NCBI GenBank assembly: GCA_037043015.1
Contig: CM073322.1
Coordinates: forward strand, 5,529,601 to 5,593,600
Reading direction: 5' to 3'
DNA length: 64,000 nucleotides
From: Bryum argenteum
Taxonomy: Eukaryota; Streptophyta; Bryopsida; Bryales; Bryaceae
The notes under the pieces are model-generated. The model saw only the letters and a program-made list of their open reading frames with translations, was not told the DNA's origin and made no database searches. Positions 9,681-20,560 of this stretch are shown here, piece after piece. Position 1 is the stretch's first letter, and each line of letters begins with the position of its first letter. A program made the position numbers and the translations under genes.

Positions 9681-12600
9681 TCAAGCTGCCTTTCCCATTT
9701 TCGAAGGCCTCTGCTGAGAACCGGCAACACCAGCCTTTCTTTTCATTTCAGGTGCACCAGTCTGCATTTTCTTCAAGGATGTCAAAATAGAGTCGTTCTT
9801 ATCATCTGCCTTGTCCTTCTTCGCAAAAGGATTGCTCGGCTTGAAGTTCTTAAGGGACACAAACGATCCTTGAGGGACTGTGGCGGCCTCTAATGACGCA
9901 GCTTGACTGTCCTGTCCTGTTGAGCTTCTTTCGTCAGCCTCAGCAGGTTTGGGTTTTTTGTGCGACATCTTCAGTGCCGATCGCAATTCCAATTTGGGAG
10001 TGGCATTCGAAGGAGATAGCGATTCTGCAGTGGGGTGCGAAGGTGCAGCTGAAGGCTGAGCTCTCAGTGGCTCTGGAATTGAGTGTCTATGTGGAATGAT
10101 GGCTTTGAACGGAGTCTGCGGCTGATATAGAAGGTCTGCCCCACTTTCTTCGGCTCTTTCTTTCGCAATCCTCGCCTGTCAAGATACAGGTCAACGCCGG
10201 CACCCTCAGAAAAGAGCGAAGAATGAAACTCATTTCTCACCAGCACATGTAATGAAACCCCACTCATCAAATTACGCAGTATCGGAATATCAGACATGAG
10301 AACCAGTCTTTCAAGCCACAAAATGAAGTAGCGAACAGGAAATCAAAGAAAACTAACCTCAAGAAGTTGATTGATTTTCTCAGCCAAAGATGGCAAGCGC
10401 ATGGCGGTCACTAACTTCAGGGCTCCTTCCATGGACTTGTGGAGCGATAGTCGGCTGGATAGCTCCAAAGCTCTTGCAAGCTTGTCTCCTGCGAAACAGA
10501 AAAACTTGGACTGTTACAGCACCAGTAGAATAGAAATTGAATAATCTAAGTCACGTTCTCAGCAATCGATTTAAGAGATAAGTCTTGTCCGTACCTTTAC
10601 AAGCGGCTGCAATCAAACGTAGAAGGCAGCGATCAAGCTCTGCTTCCATCTTGAAAACAGCTTCATCGGCCTCATCGTCGTCACGCCCTGCTGCAGCTGC
10701 TTCATCAGCCCTGCTTCGTGTCTGCAACGGTGTACACAAAGGTTAAGAGCTGCGAGGCTGAGGTGCCTCATACGTTAAAGAAGGACTGTGAAAGTGTAGC
10801 AACCTTGAGAAATTGTACATGCAGCGGATTGTAAGATGAGCAATGCACTGGCTACAGATACTTACATGGGTAAGATGCAATGTCCCTCGTAGGAAATCAC
10901 TTTCAAGATCATCTGCTCCCAGATCTGAGTGCACGACAGGCACGGCAGTGTTGATGACGCTCATCACCGGCTTCGGAAGAACGTGAGGTTGGGTGTCTGG
11001 TGCCTTACACGCCACACAGTAAACTTGTGTAGTGTTCAGCCCCACCACCCAATAGTTGGTGTTTTCCTTCTTCCTCTCTGCAGCAGCACTGCAAACATTC
11101 CCAAGTAACGCACTCAGCTGTCTGTTTTGAAGGATATTGAGCTGTTACTGAAGTTGGAATCACATAAACGCACTGAATGTGTACTTTACCTGAATACTGG
11201 GATCCAACATCCATCATATTCATTGCTGTATACCCTGAGCACTCCCTGCACAGTGAGATCAGATCGGGAACTCAAGATGTGGATCTGGCACCCCACACTC
11301 TAACGAAACAGTCCTTCCTCAATCATAAGTGTTCCTAAACCTATGTTCATTGATAGGCTTTCCAAAGATCCTCAACAACATCCCACCATTGCAGTAGGTG
11401 CATGTCACATCTCGCGTTCGCAGCCCCTCTGCTCTGAACAATGAAGTCCGACCGCCCGTCCCAATCTCAGAAAGGTCAAAGAATTACTCAATCTCCTTTC
11501 TAGGGTTGAGACAGAATGGATAGCTTACCTGCGAATCACAGGAACTCAAGGACCCGGCTTCAGTGAAACCAAGCCAAGTCAATGTGGAGGCGGGGCTCAG
11601 TGGAAGCTTGCCAGCCAGCAATCGTTTTTGATTTCTCACATTCAGCAACATGAAGTCCAGCACTTGGTCACCCGAAGGTAAAGGAGTTGATGCATGGCTG
11701 ACCACAGCCAAGTGATCCCCATTTCCAGCTAGTGAAACTACTGGACCACTCAGCGATGAGACAAACCTCTGCAATGGAAACAAAGTGTCTCGTTGAGCAA
11801 ATTGGCATAGCACTTCAGATAAGCAAAGATGGAAGTGGCTGGTAGGTCACCTGTAATCCAGCTTCTGAGTAAACGCGGAGAAAATGTTGGCTAGTAGCTG
11901 CTGCCGCCCAGCCACTTCCTATCGCAACAGCTTTCACTTCCTCATCCACCGAGAATCGCATTGACCACTGCAGTTGTACAAATGCGTTAGAAACGCACCC
12001 CACTGCAATCACTTTCGATCCTGCTTGAGATTTAGCGGGTCTAGGATTAAGCGGCCTGGCATGAAACTTGGAAGCTGGCTAACTCTCATGGAGAACCAAA
12101 TATGCTCGGCATTGCAGTTATAGCACGCTGGGGCAATGCATAAATATGTACTATGTACAAGGACCTCACTGATACTGGAGGAATGTCTTACCTCGCTATT
12201 GCTCGTCCAGCTGTTGAACGGCCGATACATTATAGTGCTGGGAGTTTTGTCTCCATTTTGTGGATTAGCAAACACGCTTCCTCTCTCGTTCATTGCTGCC
12301 ATCGTGAATCCGAAGAAATCCGTCATAGATGGCACACGCATACCCCTGCTTGTGTCGTGAAAGTCCACCTGCTCACCACCACATTCATGTCAGACGCGTG
12401 AGGATAGCATGAGGACCTGATTAAGGTGGAGGTAAAGGAACTTAATCGTGCTTGGGGTCATGTAAGGTTTGCAAGTTGTAGTCGGATAAGTGTGACTTGG
12501 CTCTTTCTCTTTTAGCAACTATCTTTCGATGAAAACGAAGTTGTTTGCTGATTGCACTAGTGAACAATAACCAACAATAAGAAATAAATGACAAGAGAAG

Positions 12601-13150
12601 GAATTAGAGCAGAAACTCGAAGAGTATGTACCTCCACATGAGCGAAGCCTGCGTCTGTTTCAACTCTGGCGATGCTCCCGAGCATATTGTAAGCTAGAAA
12701 CCGACTCTTTCCATCGTGGGGCTGCGTGCATCCGGGTTGAACAGAAGCTTGCATTACGGGGCCTGAAGACCGATGCGCACGGGAGTAGCTGCTTTCCCTG
12801 GGAGGGCTAAAAACTTCGATAGGATCAGCAACTTCTTTGACGAGTTTCGGCTTAGGGGACGGTGGCGAGGGCTCGCGTTTGGCAACCTTCGCAAAGCGAT
12901 ACGGCTCTTCATCGTCGTCATCGCTGTCCAGGCATGGCGCTCTAGCTATGCGCTTGCGCGCAGGCGGGACTTTGGGAGAGCTGGGCTCTGCGGGAGAAAC
13001 CGTTTCCATGTCAAGATCCTCGGCGGGGCTCATGGATTTCGACATCGACATCGACCTCTTTGCTCGCACTGGCATTACGTCCTCGTCATCATCGCTCCAC
13101 GAATCCAGCTTGCCCCTCAAGTGCGACGTGAACGCTGTCGGCGATGCCAT
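9681..13150 (-). CDS. Ctf4/WDHD1 homologue (EOL1-like), WD40 part not present
   Basis: Nine exons on the minus strand: 13150-12632, 12368-12192, 11967-11851, 11768-11529, 11245-11190, 11088-10866, 10721-10595, 10488-10358, 10175-9681; 694 residues, all phases consistent. Residues 1-150 are acidic and Ser/Pro-rich with basic patches. From about 151 the Mcl1/Ctf4 middle (SepB) domain starts: FLAYNMLGSI, VDFHDTSRGMRVPSMTDFFG, YRPFNSW, LRVYSEAGLQ, GVLRVYSNEYDGCWIPVFS and NYWVVGLN. Residues about 450-530 form the helical part (AELDRCLLRLIAAACKG). The tail has FKPSNPFAKK. Ctf4/WDHD1 is the replisome hub joining the CMG helicase, polymerase alpha and other clients; in Arabidopsis the homologue EOL1 links replication to Polycomb. 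Family proteins normally begin with a WD40 propeller of about 300 residues, which I could not find in the next 5 kb upstream. Either first exons are more distant, or this copy is N-terminally truncated. The ATG at 13150 is one choice; an in-frame ATG at 13234 also exists. Confidence 0.88.
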
Positions 13151-14183
13151 TTCGATTCTCACAGACCTGTGCCTCCCTGTACAAGCTACCGATTCTCCCT
13201 TCCCCTTCGAATTCTCGCAAGCAAGCGTGATCACACTCCCCCAATGCAGTAGTTGTCTAATGCGACAAGGGGAATCGAAAACTCTGGCGTGAAATCACGA
13301 CAAACTACTCTCACAACCAAAAAAATTGAGAGCTCGAAAAGCATGAAATGGCTCAATTCTCTCAGAAAATTTGTCAGTTAGACTACTTTCAAGCGCGACT
13401 GCTCCGAATAAAGGATAATCCACTCCAAAAACCCTCTGGATGCCGATCGGAAACCGAGAAAGCCTTACTGCTGCAGGCGGAACGCTGGTCTCTGAGCGGG
13501 AGCTTGCACCAACTGAGCAGATCCGTGGCGGGACTGAGTGGCGGGAACATGGCGGGAGATTCAGAAAGTAATGAGGGCGGGAAAGAGCAAAGGATGAACG
13601 TCGGGCATAATCGATTAACGACTCTCTCATTCATCCACCCCTCCAACCGTCAAATATCCTCGTCACTTAGCAGCGCTGGCAATACCATTCCAGGTGAACC
13701 TCATTGATGATAAATATCTCTTCTCTTCTCTCTACACAATAATAAAATAAAATACGTTTTGGTAAATTTCCATTCTCCACGAGCCAATCAGACAGCCCGC
13801 AGTAGCCCCAAAAGTCGAAAATAATCAAAAAAGTATGAAGAAAAGTCTGCAAAAAAGGTAATTGACAACAAGGTCCCTCGTGTTCCTAGTGTACTTCGCG
13901 CTTCAAATGTCTATGCACTAGCCCTTCAATGATGATCTACCATTGGCGACGATGTTACTGAAAAACTTTATATATAGTCCTTAATACACGAGGAGTCTCG
14001 TAACAGCCCACGGGAAGTCATCAAATGGAAAGTCACCGAATCCAAGTAATACACTAAGTGATACATAAGAAGTGATTTAAGAGCAACGTTCTCCTCCACG
14101 GAAATATTCACCTTGAAGCAAGGTTCACATGCACCACAATTTGTAAGCACATCCTTGCTAGTTTCATTGCTAAAGGGAGTTTC
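13151..14183. other. Upstream region of the Ctf4-like gene
   Basis: The first 500 bases are GC-richer and probably hold the promoter and 5' UTR of the Ctf4-like gene. Frames open here on both strands show no family resemblance, and no WD40 repeat (GH...WD spacing) was recognised. From about 13,700 the sequence becomes AT-rich and repeat-like. Confidence 0.4.
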
Positions 14184-14510
14184 CACTAGTAGAAAATGAC
14201 ACTAAAAGTGATGCATGTATTGACTTGATCTTGGTGATGTAGAGTGTCTGTTTTAATTGTGCTTCTAATGATATTACAATCAATTCTTATATTTGTCACT
14301 TTTTCTTAAATATATTTTGGGCAAATTAAACATGTTGTAGGCTACTAGATTAGGAAAAACTAAAGAAAAAGTGACAAAGATAATATTTTACTTTGGTGTT
14401 GTTAGAGGCACAATCGAAACATGCACTTTGTGTTATTAGAGACGAGTCACTTTGTGTTATTAGAGACGAGTCACTATGAACGCCACTTTTAGTGCCATTT
14501 TCTACTAGTG
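14184..14510. mobile_element. CACTA-like non-autonomous element (327 bp)
   Basis: The ends form an inverted repeat: CACTAGTAGAAAATGACACT at the left, and its complement running to ...TTTTCTACTAGTG at the right, about 25 of 27 matched. Ends of CACTA...TAGTG are the signature of the CACTA (EnSpm) superfamily. The flanks are TTC and TCC, an imperfect 3-bp duplication. Subterminal AAAAAGTGACAAA-type motifs recur in both orientations, and there is no coding frame, so this is a MITE. Confidence 0.75.
14424..14471. repeat. 24-bp direct duplication inside the CACTA-like element
   Basis: CACTTTGTGTTATTAGAGAC plus GAGT occurs twice in exact tandem (14424-14447 and 14448-14471). It is close to the right terminus and could be a subterminal transposase-binding repeat. 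Confidence 0.85.
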
Positions 14511-15756
14511 TCCGCAAAGAGTCAACCAACCAATATCAAATTGCTGCTCTATTGTGCTTATTAATTATGCTAGCACCACGAGCACCTTTACCTAAACTCA
14601 TCGCGGATGCATTTTGTATCTTTATCGCAGGCGACCTCACAAGCGGTGTTTTGACATTTTTCATCCTATAGTGACATGTTAACGAAGTGTTGCATCTTTT
14701 TCTCATGACACAATGCGTTGAGTTGTTGCACAAGACTTTGCACCTCAATGGACACCATTTGGGTGGAGCAGCCTTCCATAGCTATATGCACCAAAAAGAC
14801 CAACAACATGCGATTGTTTGTTGATGAATATTGTTGTGGATTTGATCCAATCATTCATATCATGAACCTCACAAATCCGTTCCCACATGATATTGAGTTC
14901 AAGATTTGCATGTAGGCATGACATATTTAACTAAATATGGACAATCCACGGTCTACAATTAAGAACAATAGTTGCAAAATGATTTCTAAAATCTAGGTTC
15001 TACGAAGATACTCTTCAAATATGTAGATTTTAAGGTCATGGATGGAGGATCTCCCCATGTTTTAAAGTCCTTGAAATAAGCCCAAAGTCCATATTTAGTT
15101 AAATGATGCATAAGCTTTAAAAAAATTAAAAAAATCAATATGTATTTATTTGTTTACGTTATGTATTGAACTATTTGGAGAGAGAGAATATATCCAGCAT
15201 CTAATGAATGATATATTTGAGTGCCATTAATTTTAAGTGGACGAGATCTTCCAAGTCAGAATAGTAATGAGGCGATGGTTAGCCTTTTTCAATCTTGTAA
15301 TGGTTAGACTATCTCCCTAAATCTCTGTAATGCCCCTGGAATGAAGCACGCGTGAAAAAGCACGCGTGAAAATGAGGAGAAGAGGGGTCTAGCTAGAGGG
15401 GTTTTGGGGGGGCTTAGGTCGGGGCTCTTGGGGGCAGGGAGTCTTGGGGAGCGAACTTTTACCCCATATCATTTGCAGGTGCTTCCTCTCCTGATAAAGT
15501 ACAAGAGGGTTGGGGGCTATAAACAAAGAATAAAATTCTAATATTAAGTGCACTCATGGGGTCCATGTGGCATCCCCTCAAGGGGGTCCACGTAGCAAGA
15601 AAGGCCCTTGATGAATTAATGCTGCTGCATAGTGAAGGTCACTATGCATTAGTAGTCATACTATGCGAATTAGGGGACATATTAGTTGAAAATGTGATCC
15701 TCTAAGTTGTGAATTCGTACGCAGACAATTTCTAACAATCAACTTCGTCATGTTTT
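14511..15756. other. Non-coding AT-rich region
   Basis: No recognised gene. A 14-bp unit, AGCACGCGTGAAAA, occurs twice in tandem near 15,347-15,375. Short open frames on both strands show no family resemblance. Confidence 0.45.
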
Positions 15757-15836
15757 CTTTCTACAGCAGTTGCCCAACAATTTCCGAAGGGCTTGTCTTT
15801 CTACTGCAATTGCCCAACAATTTCTGAAGGGCTTCA
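15757..15836. repeat. 40-bp tandem duplication
   Basis: Two units of about 40 bp share TTTCTAC, then TTGCCCAACAATTTC and GAAGGGCTT, with a few substitutions. They lie just before the short inverted-repeat element at 15.85 kb. Confidence 0.7.
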
Positions 15837-15844
15837 TCACACTC

Positions 15845-16178
15845 TGAGGGGGGATCCTCATGGGGCAGCGGCAGGGGAGGAACTTCCTTCAACGTGGCAC
15901 TTTGCGTAATTTTTTTTTTTTTTTTTTCCTTGATTTTCTCCTTACAATGTGGACTTCCAACCCACTTCCATGCACTAGTGCCGGTAGTGGAGTGGTAGCA
16001 TTTATTGTGCCAACTCATTGCCATGTAGATCTCAAAGCAACATCCAAAGTCAATTCCAAAGCTACGAGGTGATTCCATGTCATTCTTGCCACTCTCCCTA
16101 CTTCCTCTCATGTGGCAACCACTTGCTAATTTGAGGCAATGCTATTCATCCAACTCACTGCCTTTCCTCTCGTGTGGT
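15845..16178. mobile_element. Non-autonomous element, copy 1 of a family with a second copy at 39.6 kb
   Basis: About 310 bp here align with 39,598-39,907: shared blocks include TTTTTCTCCTTACA, TTGCCATGTAGAT, CCAAAGC.AC.TCCAAAG, ACTTCCTCTCATGTGGCAAC and CTGCCTTTCCTCTCGTGTGG. The right end is preserved; the left terminal repeat is degraded. A run of about 22 T is inserted in this copy. No coding frame. Confidence 0.7.
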
Positions 16179-17175
16179 TTGCCCCTCATTACCCAACAAT
16201 TCTATCAATTACCCTAGTAAAATATTGTCAGAAAGAGGATGAAAAGAGTTCTACGTACCTTCTTCAGTGACATACACGTCGAAAATACTCAATGTGAGCT
16301 ACGTAAAATAGTCAGGCTCTGACTTTTCATCAAGGAGTTCGAGGTATATGTAGAGAGGCCGACGGCGGTTGGCAAGAAACCATAGTTCGGATATAGCTGC
16401 ACTAGCAAAGGTATTAATCTTCCTTCCTCCTTGATACATTCATATGTCCTGGCATATTCACATGTTGAGGTGCGCTGATTTTAGTTAATAGGACAAACGA
16501 GGGGAGGAGCCGGAGGACAGTGGAGTTGGAGAACTTTGCAGCTTGAAGAAGAAGCGCAACGCTGACTTTGGAAGCCGTGCTTACTAACCGATGAAAGACT
16601 ACCTAAGAAGTAGTTATGAACGATGTTATGAACGAGCTCTCATGTGTAGTAATTCAACACATGATGGAATGCAATTCTACCTACTCCAGTCATAGTTGCC
16701 TCACATGTTGCCATTCTTTTCTGCACGAGGGCCGCCAGCAGTGCACAGTATCCGCTCTATCCAATGTCCTTGGCCATGGCTCTAAATGTGATTCCGGAAG
16801 AGATTATAGCTGCTGATTCACAAAAATTGCACAGATTATCAGAAAGATACTACCTTAGTCGCCGTTCTCATCTAGAACCTGCAGGAATAGTTCATTATCG
16901 GAGAACATGGAAAATCTTATTTAAAGGACGCAGATTCATTGGACGCAGATTCATTGCGCCATGAACAGGCAACCAGCAGAAGCATAGCCAAAAGGAGCAG
17001 ATCGTCTTCTGCTGAAGCTGATAAACCTCAATCTGAACTAGCCAAGTGAAAAGCTTATTTGCGAGAGCTATTGAAGAAGAAATGATTTGTTTTCTCAACA
17101 TCTCAACATCTCAACATGGTGAAGCCTTCTCAACTTATACAACTTTGCTTTTCGAAGGGGCCACCTCTCTCATAG
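16179..17175. other. Unannotated region with one small unrecognised frame
   Basis: A 66-codon frame at 16764-16964 (+) encodes LNVIPEEIIAADSQKLHRL and a basic tail ending in a duplicated GRRFI. It looks protein-like but is not recognised and lacks flanking exons that could be confirmed. A 14-bp unit, GGACGCAGATTCAT, is tandemly repeated at about 16,926-16,953. Nothing else is supported. Confidence 0.3.
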
Positions 17176-17696
17176 TTAACCCTGAGAAGCCAAAAGGTGG
17201 CTTCAACTCGAAATCTCAATTGTAGTCATAAAAAGGGTCTTTTTTTTAAAAAATTCGGAGTCCAACTAATGAAAGGAAGTTAAATAAAGCCTAGTTTCCA
17301 TCCCAATTTAAAAATCTGAAAATACATAATATTATGAACGTTATTGCACTTTGAACTCAGAAACCATAACCATTTTCCTACTTTTAGTTGAACATGGAAG
17401 CTATATTTACACCATCGGATTTAGCACAATAATATACACCTTTGGTAAAAATTTCAGATTTTGTTTAGCATAACTAGTACTTGCTGTAAGTTTTCTTCAC
17501 TTTATCTTCAAAAATTCACAATATTTTTAATTTCTCACAATAAAATCTTTTGACCTCAACTCCAAAAATCATGACCTCAACTCCAAAAGTCGAAATAAAA
17601 TATTTTCCACTTTGATCTAATTGAAAAATAGAGCACACAGTAGAATATAAATTGGGATTGATTCCACTGTCATAGGCTCCGTCCTTCAAGGGTTAA
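17176..17696. mobile_element. Candidate TTAA-flanked (piggyBac-like) non-autonomous element
   Basis: The left end reads TTAACCCTGAGAAGCC and the right end GTCCTTCAAGGGTTAA; the complement of the right end is TTAACCCTTGAAGGAC, so the terminal repeat is imperfect. Both sides keep TTAA followed by CCCT, as in the other elements of this type in the window. The interior is AT-rich without a coding frame. Confidence 0.45.
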
Positions 17697-17714
17697 AGGA
17701 TCATTTGCGCCGGG

Positions 17715-17834
17715 TAAGGTGGAGGTACCCATACCCGAGAAGTTAAGACGATTGGCACAGTACCAGTAAGATTACAAGCTGGGAGAAATTTTTCGAAGGA
17801 AGGGAAATAAGGTTCATGAAGAATGAGCATTTTT

Positions 17835-17875
<41 letters not shown>

Positions 17876-18236
17876 AAAATTGAAATTACTACAAATTTTC
17901 AAGGTGAAAAGTTGATCCAAATGGGTAACCAACATATAGCTTCATCAATAACTGATAACATGAAGAGCAATTCTGGAACACAATCTACTATTAATATCCG
18001 TGATAGGAAATCATTAATTTCAGCTAAACATTACTCCATGGTAACTGGAATTAAGGGAACTACAAATCACTAAGCAGTAACTTTCATGCGAGCAAGGAGT
18101 GGCTCACAGCCTGCGCTGTAAGTCAGTTTACCAATATTAAAAAAATTTGTCCACATTGGGTCATGACATGTGCAACATCCGGGAAGCCTATATGCTCAGC
18201 ATGGGGGGCCTCTCGGATATGGGTACCTCCACCTTA
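17715..18236. mobile_element. 522-bp inverted-repeat element with an internal poly-T run
   Basis: TAAGGTGGAGGTACCCATAC plus CCGAGA at 17715-17740 is matched by its complement at 18211-18236 with one mismatch, giving a 26-bp terminal repeat. A run of 36 T lies at 17838-17873. No frame or target duplication was identified, so the superfamily is unknown. Confidence 0.7.
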
Positions 18237-18334
18237 GTAGGGCGTGAAAATTGAAGTATTAGCCCCTTTACTTTAACATTCTGGCCACAACAATATTTAA
18301 CAATATTTAACCTTACACATCCCTCACACACTTG

Positions 18335-18430
18335 AAGTGGCAACCAAGCCAATAACTATCCATCCAAAACTGAAAACGTCGCTCTTTTCAGTCAGCTCCG
18401 AGGTGTCGAAGTACCTGAGGCCACATTTCC
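18335..18430 (-). pseudogene. Fragment of a receptor-like kinase
   Basis: The minus strand reads LRYFDTSELTEKSDVFSFGW followed by IVIGLV, which matches subdomains VIII-IX of plant receptor-like kinases (usual form YLDPEY...LTEKSDVYSFGVVLLE). It is about 30 codons long, lacks all other kinase motifs nearby and ends in a stop. It is best read as a relic. Confidence 0.55.
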
Positions 18431-19063
18431 AGCTCTTCAAACAATCAGAGAATTTATCAATAAATGAATGTAAAATGCCTTGCATGTGCTGTCTGATGCT
18501 CCATTTGATAAGCAGAATGTTTGCAACACGACTATCTCTTTTCGGATATATGTTTCAATCAGAAATGTACAATAGAGCGATCCGAGCTTTGCGCATGGAG
18601 GGAGCAATGAGGTGTGGAAATGCACCGTTCGTGGCTGCATCAAGTCCACCTCCGGACCGCCAGACCACGGCGAACCTCATGCTCCAGCACGGGTACAAAT
18701 ACGCTGTAATCTAGGGCGGAGGCATATGGGACCGGGGATACCTAGCGAGCACAAGGGAGAGTTTACCCGGATACCGTGAGAATTGATACCGTACGTCATG
18801 AGAGTGCCAGGAGGTCTCCGGCTCGAATCCGGATGCCAGCGCTCGCTGTCCCGCCTGGCTCTCCATGAGGGCAGGTCATCAACTAGAGCTGTGGTGTGGC
18901 CTACCACAGCACTTGTGATGCACCGCTCCATCTTAAGTCGTGGTTTCTTCTTTGCGGCCATATGTCTCGTTTTTTTGTCGTGTCAATGTTCGGTGGGATG
19001 ATAACGGGAAATATTAAGCTGCAACCTGACGGACTCTTTGCTTGCAGGTCATGATCGACTAAG
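18431..19063. other. Region before the Agenet-domain gene
   Basis: The first exon or exons and promoter of the following Agenet gene probably lie here, but I could not fix them. A 125-codon + frame (18337-18714) partly overlaps the kinase relic and shows no family resemblance. Confidence 0.35.
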
Positions 19064-20560
19064 TGGGTCTAAGAGGAGGCTGGTGCGCAGGCAAAGTTGT
19101 AAGGAGAATCACGAATGAAGTGTTCGTGGAATTACACGATCTTCTTTCTGATGATGGTCAGTGTTCTGATGTCTTTTCATTTTCTTCAGTTTGCTGCTTC
19201 TTTCTGTTAGGGGTGGATAATGTTGAAGCATCCCGTCAGTATTCTGGCCATAGTTCCGCTGATAGCCAACATGGCCAACATCGTTCATTACGCAGATGCC
19301 TTGTAACTACATCTATCATTATTGTATCTTTTTCTCTGGTTTCTGGACTTTCTTACAAGGTGATGTTTATTCAATGGCAGGCAAAGCAAACATAAGAGAG
19401 TGGTTTCCTCTTGTGGAGGGGTTCAATTCAGATCATCGACGAAGACATGCCCGGCCTGTGCACCCGTTCACCATATTTAATGAAGCAGGCTCCAGAAAAC
19501 GACGGCGTGTAGCATTAGGTTCGCAAACTTGGCATGTAGGGGACCAAGTGGACGCTTTCTTTCAGGATGGGTAAGTTTCTTAAAAACGTTCCCTTCATTT
19601 ATGTATTGTTAGCGATCGAACTCGATTATATGATAGGGTTGTCGAACTTTGGAACAAGCTAGAATGAGTATCTTAAGCCGCTGGCCATGCTGTTTGCTGA
19701 GAGATGAGGCCAGGATATAACTTCGATGAATACTTCTTGGTGTAGAAGTGTTATCACTTAAATATGTTGCTGATGAGTATGTGGCTCTTTTGAGTTCAGT
19801 TGGTGGGAAGGAATCGTAGCGGAATTGAACGATTTAGATCCGTCCAAGGCTACAGTATATTTTCCAGGTTTGAACGTGAATGCCACTTGAATTTACGTGA
19901 ATTCGTCCCTGGCTGTGGAAGTTTCTCTTATGCAACTATCAGAATTGTATTCTTGACTTAATTAATACGCTGCTTTTTAAGCCATCCTCGCATGTGTTGA
20001 TCCTCAAAGACCACGGTTGGGCTCTGAGAAGAATGACACTCAATGATATGCTTATGAACAGCTCTTGAAAATTTGTGGATGTGCAGAAGAAAACGATACA
20101 CAAATCGTGAAGACCTGGGATCTAAGGCCCTCATTTCAGTGGAAGGATGAGAAGTGGATACCGTGGAAAAACCTTGCACTGGTGGAGGTAAGAAGTGGAC
20201 CACTTCATTTTGTACCTTGTTCCTCAACTACCATGTCAAGCACATCAGTTATTGTCCTGTTCTGATTGAAATGTGGTTTGTTAGCCTAACCAGGACAAAC
20301 GGGCTCCGAAGCGGCATAGAGGCCCGAACAAGGACGTCAGCAAGGAGGGTGGTCCAGAGAAAGTGGCTTCAACTGGGGAGGCAAGAGCTGAGGGTTCGGG
20401 TTCCAAGACGCAAGAAGTTACCAAGGCAACGCCAGAGCCTACTGGCAAGGAGCCCATCATTGAAAGTAAAACGCCAGTCCAACGGACGCACTGGAAGAAG
20501 TCTGGGGTAAGAAGAACGGAAGCACGGAACAACAGAAAGGAGGACCTAGTACAACCGTAG
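19064..20560 (+). CDS. Agenet/Tudor-like domain protein, 5' end incomplete
   Basis: Supported exons are 19064-19156, 19381-19570, 19800-19867, 20087-20187 and 20294-20560, all with GT/AG junctions and consistent phases. Domain features in order: LRGGWCAGKVVRRITNEVFV with ELHDLLSDDG, IREWFPLVEGF, a basic linker, WHVGDQVDAFFQDGWWEGIV, LDPSKATVYFP, and WDLRPSFQWKDEKWIPW. These are two Agenet (plant Tudor-type) units; such domains bind methylated histone tails or act in chromatin and trafficking. The last exon is a Lys/Glu/Pro-rich low-complexity tail. An in-frame TAA stands just before 19064, so an upstream exon must supply the start through the AG at 19062-19063, or the locus is damaged. After about 20,490 a second frame continues with similar low-complexity composition to 20,678, suggesting a small indel or unrecognised splice. 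Confidence 0.7.

Noticed and set aside
12773..13292. Two + strand frames of 151-159 codons opposite the first Ctf4 exon
   Set aside because: They mirror the Ser/Asp-rich coding exon on the minus strand and have no independent support.
13295..13707. Overlapping open frames of 85-119 codons on both strands near the Ctf4-like promoter, considered as possible WD40 exons or a small gene
   Set aside because: Their translations show no WD40 spacing, no family motif and no supporting splice sites; GC-rich DNA opens frames by chance.
18800..18840. A T-arm-like TCCGG-CTCGAAT-CCGGA suggesting a tRNA or tRNA-derived SINE
   Set aside because: No matching acceptor stem, D-arm or A-box was found at the right distance, and the loop starts with C instead of T.
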